Shown in pieces: positions 59,522-64,000 of a stretch of DNA of 64,000 bases. The notes beneath the pieces were generated by a model, which saw only the letters and a list, made by a program, of their open reading frames with translations, did no database searches and was not told where the DNA came from. The stretch comes from Nocardia sp. MH4. GTDB taxonomy: Bacteria > Actinomycetota > Actinomycetes > Mycobacteriales > Mycobacteriaceae. Position 1 is the first letter of the stretch. Every line of letters starts with the position of its first letter. The stretch is taken from positions 103,710 through 167,709 of the forward strand of contig NZ_LPNR01000124.1 of the NCBI RefSeq assembly GCF_019266065.1. The letters run 5' to 3'. The position numbers and the translations under genes are program-made.

Positions 59522-60580
59522 TTGCGTGATTTCGTCTGCCCCAACTGCGGGCAGCAGCTGGCTTTCGAGAACTCGGTCTGCCTGTCGTGCTCGAGCAGGC
59601 TCGGCTTCAGCCTGGACGAGCGCGCGCTGGTGGTGATCGGCGATCCGCCCGGTGACGCGGCGATCGATCACGCGGGCGGCGTCGTCGACGGCGACCGGTT
59701 CCGGCTGTGCGACAACCTGCATGTGGCGCAGTGCAATTGGCTCGTCTCGACGACCGGCCACACCTCGGGGCCGATGCTGTGCGCGTCGTGCGCGCTCACC
59801 CGGACCAGGCCCAACGACGCCGACGCCGACGGGCTGGCGGCCTTCGCCGAGGCCGAGGCGGCCAAGCGCCGCCTGATCTTCGAACTGGTCGAACTCGGGC
59901 TGCCGATCGTCGGCCGCGAGGCCGACCCCGCCCATGGCCTGGCCTTCGACCTGCTCTCCAGCCGGACCGACGACGTGCTGACCGGTCACATGGACGGTGT
60001 CGTCACCCTCGATCTGGCCGAGGCGAACGACCCGCACCGCGAGCAGCTGCGGATCGAGATGGCCGAGCCGTACCGCACCCTGCTCGGCCATTTCCGGCAC
60101 GAGATCGGGCACTACTACTTCACCGTGCTGGTTGCCGGAGACGAAGCGCTGCAACGGTTCCGGGAGCTTTTCGGCGACCCGTACGCCGACTACCAGGAGG
60201 CGCTGAACCGGCATTACTCCCAGGGCACGCCGTCCGGCTGGGAGAGCGACTACGTCTCGTCCTACGCGACCATGCACGCCGCGGAGGACTGGGCCGAGAC
60301 GTTCGCGCACTATCTGCACATCCGCGACACCCTCGACACCGCCGCCGCCTTCGGCTTCGCGCCTGCGGGCGCCACCCTGGATCGTCCGCAGGTCGGACGG
60401 GCGGGGTACGACAAGATCATCGAACTGTGGCTGCCGCTGGCCTGGTCGCTGAACATGGTCAACCGGTCGATGGGCCACGACGACCTCTATCCCTTCGTGC
60501 TGCCCGACCGAGTCCTGGAGAAGATGCGCTTCGTCCACGAGCTGTGCGAGCGCAGCGACTCCACCGCCGTGGTCGCGTAA
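59522..60580 (+). CDS. Zinc-ribbon metallopeptidase family protein
   Basis: A 352-residue protein. The N-terminus has a zinc ribbon (FVCPNCGQQLAFENSVCLSC) and further CxxC pairs (LMCASC-type MLCASC). The catalytic-like HEIGHYYF motif starts at His 193 (HExxH), with later DWAETFAHYLHIRDT adding a probable third ligand. It resembles the putative metallopeptidase (COG4307) associated with alpha-E/transglutaminase operons. TTG start 59522 follows GGAGG in the previous gene and a 4-base gap after its stop, so translation is coupled. It closes the operon. Confidence 0.85.
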   Translation: MRDFVCPNCGQQLAFENSVCLSCSSRLGFSLDERALVVIGDPPGDAAIDHAGGVVDGDRFRLCDNLHVAQCNWLVSTTGHTSGPMLCASCALTRTRPNDADADGLAAFAEAEAAKRRLIFELVELGLPIVGREADPAHGLAFDLLSSRTDDVLTGHMDGVVTLDLAEANDPHREQLRIEMAEPYRTLLGHFRHEIGHYYFTVLVAGDEALQRFRELFGDPYADYQEALNRHYSQGTPSGWESDYVSSYATMHAAEDWAETFAHYLHIRDTLDTAAAFGFAPAGATLDRPQVGRAGYDKIIELWLPLAWSLNMVNRSMGHDDLYPFVLPDRVLEKMRFVHELCERSDSTAVVA

Positions 60581-60595
60581 TTCCGGCAGTTTCAC

Positions 60596-60611
60596 TGCGA
60601 CCTGGATCACA
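60596..60611. promoter_or_regulatory. CRP-like site upstream of the symporter gene
   Basis: TGCGACCTGGATCACA matches TGTGA-N6-TCACA with one mismatch (C for T at position 3). It is followed by a TATCCT -10-like box at 60618-60623. About 75 bases upstream of the gene start. Motif-based inference only. Confidence 0.4.
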
Positions 60612-60684
60612 GCTGGCTATCCTCTCTCATTGAGACGCATGAGTCTCAAACCCGGTGCGCCCGGGCCGCTCGATGAGGATTGCT

Positions 60685-61566
60685 ATGAACTCACCCCTGG
60701 TTTCCGTCGGACTGCCGCTGGCCTTGGCCGTGATCATGTTCGGTCTGGGACTCTCGCTCACCGTCGCCGACTTCACCCGGATCGCCAAGAGCCCGCGCAT
60801 CGTCGCGATCGCGCTGCTGTGCCAGGTGATCGCTTTGCCCGTGGTCGCCTTCGGGCTGGTCCTGCTGTTCGATCTGCCCGCGATCCTGGCGGTCGGGGTG
60901 ATGCTGCTGGCGTCCTCGCCGGGCGGGACGACGGCGAATCTGTTCAGCCATCTGTTCCGCGGCGATGTGGCGCTGAACGTGTCGCTGACCGCGGTCAACT
61001 CGATCATCGCCGTCGCCACCGTGCCGCTGGTGACCAACTTCGCGATCGGCTACTTCGACCCGGCCGAGGGCGGCTCGCTCGGGTTGCAGTTCGGCAAGGT
61101 GGTGCAGGTGTTCGCGATCGTGCTGGTCCCGGTGGCGATCGGCATGCTGGTGCGCCGCTCCTCGGCGGCGTTCGCCGACCGGATGGACCGCCCGGTGCGG
61201 ATCGGCTCGGCGGTGACCCTGCTCCTGGTGATCCTCGGGACGGTCGCCACCGAATCCGACACCCTCACCGAGTCGTTCGCGCAGGTCGGCGGCATCACCG
61301 TGCTGTTCTGCCTGATCAGCCTGACCGTCGGATACTTCCTGCCGCGCCTGCTCGGGGTGCCGGACCGGCAGGCCATCGCCTGCTCGATGGAGGTCGGCAT
61401 CCACAACAGCACGATCGCGATCACCATCGCGGTGAGCGTCCTGGACAGCACCGAGATGGCGGTGCCCGCCGCGATCTACGGCATCCTGATGTTCCCGCTC
61501 GCCGCCGCGTTCGGTTACCTCATCACCCGTCGGCAGCCGAAGGCGGCGGTCGCCGCGGCGGACTGA
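60685..61566 (+). CDS. Bile acid:sodium symporter (BASS) family protein
   Basis: A 293-residue transporter-like protein with about nine hydrophobic helices. PLALAVIMFGLGLSLTVADF is the conserved N-terminal BASS segment, MLLASSPGGTTANLFSHLFRGD the family motif in TM4, and MEVGIHNSTIAITIA the second crossover motif. ATG 60685 follows GAGGATTG; ATG 60673 is an alternative. BASS proteins import bile acids, sulfate-type or organic anions with sodium; the substrate here is unknown. It stands after the peptide-modification operon with its own promoter. Confidence 0.9.
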   Translation: MNSPLVSVGLPLALAVIMFGLGLSLTVADFTRIAKSPRIVAIALLCQVIALPVVAFGLVLLFDLPAILAVGVMLLASSPGGTTANLFSHLFRGDVALNVSLTAVNSIIAVATVPLVTNFAIGYFDPAEGGSLGLQFGKVVQVFAIVLVPVAIGMLVRRSSAAFADRMDRPVRIGSAVTLLLVILGTVATESDTLTESFAQVGGITVLFCLISLTVGYFLPRLLGVPDRQAIACSMEVGIHNSTIAITIAVSVLDSTEMAVPAAIYGILMFPLAAAFGYLITRRQPKAAVAAAD

Positions 61567-61659
61567 GGCTCAGGCGTTCGCCGCGAAGCACGCCGAATCC
61601 CGGTTGCGCACGGCTGTGGGCGAAGTCGGTGGACAGCCCCGAATCACCGGACTGACCTC

Positions 61660-61845
61660 TTGGCCGAGGAGGCGGCATGGCGGGCGATCGAGGCGCGGCA
61701 CACCATCGAAGCCGCGCGGCTGCCGTCGATCCATCGTGATCCGTTCGATCGGATCCTGGTCGCGCAGGCCCGGTGTGAGGAGCTGACGCTCGTCACCCGG
61801 AACCCGTACTGCCTGCGCTACGAGGTCGATTCGCTCCCGTGCTGA
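61660..61845 (+). pseudogene. Truncated PIN-domain (VapC-type) toxin remnant
   Basis: The translation contains ARLPSIHRDPFDRILVAQARCEELTLVTRNPYCLRYEVDSLPC, quoted in two parts: IHRDPFDRILVAQA and ELTLVTRNPYCLRYEV. This is the C-terminal half of a PIN domain (RDPFDR...AQA...LTLVTRD). The N-terminal half with the first acidic residues is missing, and no antitoxin is adjacent. It lies in the 286-base gap between the symporter and gatD. Most likely a decayed toxin gene. Confidence 0.65.
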
Positions 61846-61852
61846 CGAGCCG

Positions 61853-62569
61853 CTAGGCGCGCAGGCGCTCGCGGCGGAGGCGGTCAACCTCGGGGAGGTC
61901 GAGGGGGGCGAGGTCGGTGGGGGAGATGCCGAGGGCTCGGGCGATGAGGAGGTCGGCGAGTTCGGGGTTGCGGGCCAGGGCGGGGCCGTGCAGGTAGGTG
62001 CCGATGACCGAGCCCTGGACGACGCCTTCGGTGCCGTCGCCGACGCCGTTGCCGACACCGCGGGTGACCTTCGCCAGCGGGGCGGCGTCGGGGCCGAGCA
62101 GGGTGCCGCCGCGGTGGTTCTCGAAACCGGTCAGCGGGGCGGACAGGCCGTCGAGGACGGGGGTGGTCGTCACCTCGCCGATGGCGCGGGTGTGCTGGGG
62201 CGAGGTGGTGACGTCGAACAGGCTCACGCCGTCGACCTTCTCGCCGGCCGAGGTCTCGTACCAGTTGCCGAGCACCTGGATGGCGGCGCAGATCGCGAGC
62301 ACGGGCGCGCCCTTGGCGGCGGCCTGCTGCAGTCCTGGGTACTTCTGCAGGTGGCGGGTGGCCAGGCGCTGGGCCGAGTCCTCGGCGCCGCCGAGGGTGT
62401 AGATGTCGAACGAGTCCGGCACGGGGTCGGCCAGGGTGATCTCGACGATCTCGGCGTCGTAGCCGCGCATGCGCAGGCGCTGGCGCAGCACCAGCGCGTT
62501 GCCGCCGTCGCCGTAGGTGCCCATCACGTCGGGCAGGACGAGGCCGATACGAATGGTCGACTCGCTCAT
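61853..62569 (-). CDS. gatD: Lipid II isoglutaminyl synthase, glutaminase subunit
   Basis: A 238-residue class I glutamine amidotransferase subunit. It supplies ammonia to MurT for amidation of D-Glu in lipid II. PDVMGTYGDGGNALVL and the nucleophile segment LAICAAIQVLG (Cys 94) are present. GTYLHGPALARNPELAD has the catalytic-site His 194. The ATG overlaps the stop of murT (ATGA), so the two form a coupled complex. In M. tuberculosis the pair is Rv3713-Rv3712. Peptidoglycan amidation is needed for efficient crosslinking. Confidence 0.93.
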   Translation of the reverse strand: MSESTIRIGLVLPDVMGTYGDGGNALVLRQRLRMRGYDAEIVEITLADPVPDSFDIYTLGGAEDSAQRLATRHLQKYPGLQQAAAKGAPVLAICAAIQVLGNWYETSAGEKVDGVSLFDVTTSPQHTRAIGEVTTTPVLDGLSAPLTGFENHRGGTLLGPDAAPLAKVTRGVGNGVGDGTEGVVQGSVIGTYLHGPALARNPELADLLIARALGISPTDLAPLDLPEVDRLRRERLRA

Positions 62570-63801
62570 GGGCGTGCCTCCAGGTCACGGTTGAGATCGC
62601 GGAACGCGGTGTAGTTGGCCAGCACCTCGACATGCCCGGGCGGGCAGGAGGCGATGGCGCGCAGCGGGTCGGGGATCAGGGTGTGCTCGACCCCGGCGTA
62701 GGTCAGGCGTACGGCCAGATCGGTGGCGCGTTCGCCGGCGGCCACCACCTGCACGCCCTCGAAGTGCTCGAACCGCACGTCCCAGAGCCACGAGAGGTCC
62801 TCGCCGTCGGGCACCTGCCCGTTCACCGCGATCACCAGCCCGGCCGAGGTCGGCTCGATCATCGACAGTGCCTCCTGCCAGCCGGCCGGGTTCTTGGCCA
62901 GCAGCAGCCGCGCGTCGTGCGGACCGACGGTGACGGTGCGGTAGCGGCCCGCGATCTCGCGCACGGTGCCGGTCGCGTCGGTCGCCTTCGTCGGCTCGGC
63001 GCCCATCGCGACCGCGGCGGCGACGGCCTGCGCCGCGTTGCCGCGATTCGCGCGACCGGGCAGCGCCAGGTGCAGGGGTGCGCGGAAACCGTCGGGGCCG
63101 CACAGGTCGTCGCCCTCGAGCCACCAATCCGGCTGCGGGCGATGGAAGTCGGCGCCGGTCGAGCGCCAGTTCTCGCCCTCCCAGACGATCGGCTCGCCGC
63201 TGCGCGGACAGCTCGTCGCGTCGACCGCCCAGCCGCTGCCCGCCGACACCCACACCACGCGGGGGTGGTCGTAGGCGATGGAGGCCACCAGCACGTCGTC
63301 GCAGTTGGCGATGACGACGGTGTTCGGATGACGAGCCAGTCCGGCGCGGAGCTTGCGCTCGATCATGTTGATCTCGCCGACCCGGTCGAGCTGGTCGCGG
63401 CTCAGGTTCAGCAGCACCACGGCGGCCGGGTCGAGCGCGTCGCTGACGTGCGGCAGATGCAGCTCGTCGACCTCGATCGCGGCCAGCGGCACTCCCTGGT
63501 GCACGCTCAGCGCGGCGACGATGCCCGCGTCCATATTGGCGCCGTCGGCCTGGGTGGCGACCTGGCCGAGCGTGCCGAGCGCGGCGGTGGTCATCCTGGT
63601 GGTGGTCGACTTGCCGTTGGTGCCGGTGATCAACACCGTCCGCCTGCCGCGACCGAGCTGGGTCATGATCGTCGGATCGATCTTCAGCGCGATCAGGCCG
63701 CCGATCATCGAACCCTTGCCGCGGCCCGCCTTCTGCGAAGCCCACGACGCTGCCGCCGCCGCTCGCAAAGCCAGGCGCCCACGCACCGAGATGTCTGCCA
63801 C
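62566..63801 (-). CDS. murT: Lipid II isoglutaminyl synthase, Mur-ligase-like subunit
   Basis: A 411-residue Mur ligase-like protein. ATP motif LITGTNGKSTTTRM (about 57-70), VDELHLPHV and NLSRDQLDRVGE are the Mur ligase blocks, and the C-terminal DUF1727 region (FEGVQVVAAGERATDLAVRL) binds GatD. It phosphorylates the D-Glu carboxylate of lipid II for amidation. The zinc ribbon present in some MurT proteins is reduced here: TSCPRSGE and DDLCGPDG each keep one Cys of the expected pair. GTG start at 63799-63801. The first gene of the murT-gatD operon; the promoter lies toward the repeat array at 63860. Confidence 0.93.
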   Translation of the reverse strand: MADISVRGRLALRAAAAASWASQKAGRGKGSMIGGLIALKIDPTIMTQLGRGRRTVLITGTNGKSTTTRMTTAALGTLGQVATQADGANMDAGIVAALSVHQGVPLAAIEVDELHLPHVSDALDPAAVVLLNLSRDQLDRVGEINMIERKLRAGLARHPNTVVIANCDDVLVASIAYDHPRVVWVSAGSGWAVDATSCPRSGEPIVWEGENWRSTGADFHRPQPDWWLEGDDLCGPDGFRAPLHLALPGRANRGNAAQAVAAAVAMGAEPTKATDATGTVREIAGRYRTVTVGPHDARLLLAKNPAGWQEALSMIEPTSAGLVIAVNGQVPDGEDLSWLWDVRFEHFEGVQVVAAGERATDLAVRLTYAGVEHTLIPDPLRAIASCPPGHVEVLANYTAFRDLNRDLEARP

Positions 63802-63859
63802 GCCGCGAGTCTATGTGCGCGCGGTCGCGGGCCGCGTGCGGGAGCGGTGTGAGCTACGT

Positions 63860-64000
63860 CAGCCCATCCGCGCCGGTGGCGTGAGCCGGATGATCGAGCG
63901 GGGGTCAGCTCATTCGCGCCGGTGGCGTGAGCCGGATGATCGAGCGGGGGGTCAGCTCATTCGCGCCGGTGGCGTGAGCCGGATGATCGAGCGGGGGGTC
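63860..64000. repeat. 46-47-bp tandem repeat, three copies running off the window
   Basis: Units at 63860-63905 (46 bases), 63906-63952 and 63953-63999 (47 bases each). The last two are identical; the first has CAGCCCATC for CAGCTCATT and one fewer G in the terminal G run. Each unit contains GCCGGTGGCGTGAGCCGGATGATCGAG. The period is not a multiple of 3 and no coding frame is supported. It lies 59 bases upstream of the murT start and continues beyond the right edge. There are no spacers, so this is not CRISPR. Confidence 0.9.

Noticed and set aside
61570..62058. Minus-strand frame overlapping gatD and the PIN remnant
   Set aside because: Composition is Ser/Pro/Arg-rich shadow of gatD in another frame; no motif.
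63860..64000. CRISPR array
   Set aside because: Units are directly adjacent with no unique spacers; this is a plain tandem repeat.

Overview
The window is a stretch of very GC-rich actinobacterial chromosome with dense genes, many GTG starts and frequent 4-base ATGA or GTGA gene overlaps. Gene content and order point to a mycolic-acid-containing member of the Mycobacteriales, most likely Nocardia. The evidence is tandem MmpL transporters, a 10-methyl (tuberculostearic) fatty acid gene pair, GatD/MurT, and a series of neighbours that, from memory, runs parallel to Mycobacterium tuberculosis Rv3712-Rv3722c: aminotransferase, dnaX, methyltransferase, FAD oxidoreductase, SRPBCC protein, YbaB, RecR, GatD, MurT. 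In this window the series is broken up by inserted blocks. The genus is an inference; no 16S rRNA gene is present.

Layout. 1-8500: two tandem mmpL genes divergent from a TetR gene with a palindromic operator, an Rrf2-like regulator lacking cysteines, and a heterodimeric ABC exporter pair. 8500-13450: tRNA-guanine transglycosylase, a queuosine-precursor transporter and glutamyl-Q-tRNA synthetase, a set suggesting queuosine salvage, interleaved with two Pro/Gln-rich membrane proteins (DUF4190, RDD) and a DUF309 gene. 13450-19200: an accessory-looking block with a low-coding stretch, an orphan DUF397 gene, a wax-ester-synthase-like acyltransferase, two XRE regulators, two very small genes, a ThrE-type exporter and a DUF5994 gene. 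19400-26900: tRNA-Ser(GGA), TetR, a DUF3558-like membrane protein, the SRP RNA, an aspartate aminotransferase, a methyltransferase, a HhH-GPD repair protein, an exported glycine-zipper protein, and a ROK regulator preceded by a leaderless mini-ORF and a hairpin.

26900-40000: a DUF2207 membrane protein, two tandem HEYGHH zinc metallopeptidases, an orphan ammonium transporter, dnaX with an internal 30-bp tandem repeat, and the fadA-fadB beta-oxidation operon. 40000-51700: an ExoIII-family nuclease, a PknK-like kinase/ATPase fusion, the tmsA-tmsB-like pair, SRPBCC, a MerR-glyoxalase pair with a typical 19-bp-spacer promoter, an exported protein, and ybaB-recR.

51875-60580 is the most intriguing region: a four-gene operon encoding a transglutaminase-DUF2126 protein, a fused circularly permuted ATP-grasp/alpha-E protein, a second transglutaminase, and a zinc-ribbon metallopeptidase. 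Together these look like a peptide-bond making and breaking (protein- or peptide-modification) system whose substrate is unknown. The window ends with a bile-acid:sodium symporter-like protein, a PIN-toxin remnant, murT-gatD (peptidoglycan amidation) and three copies of a 46-47-bp tandem repeat running off the right edge.
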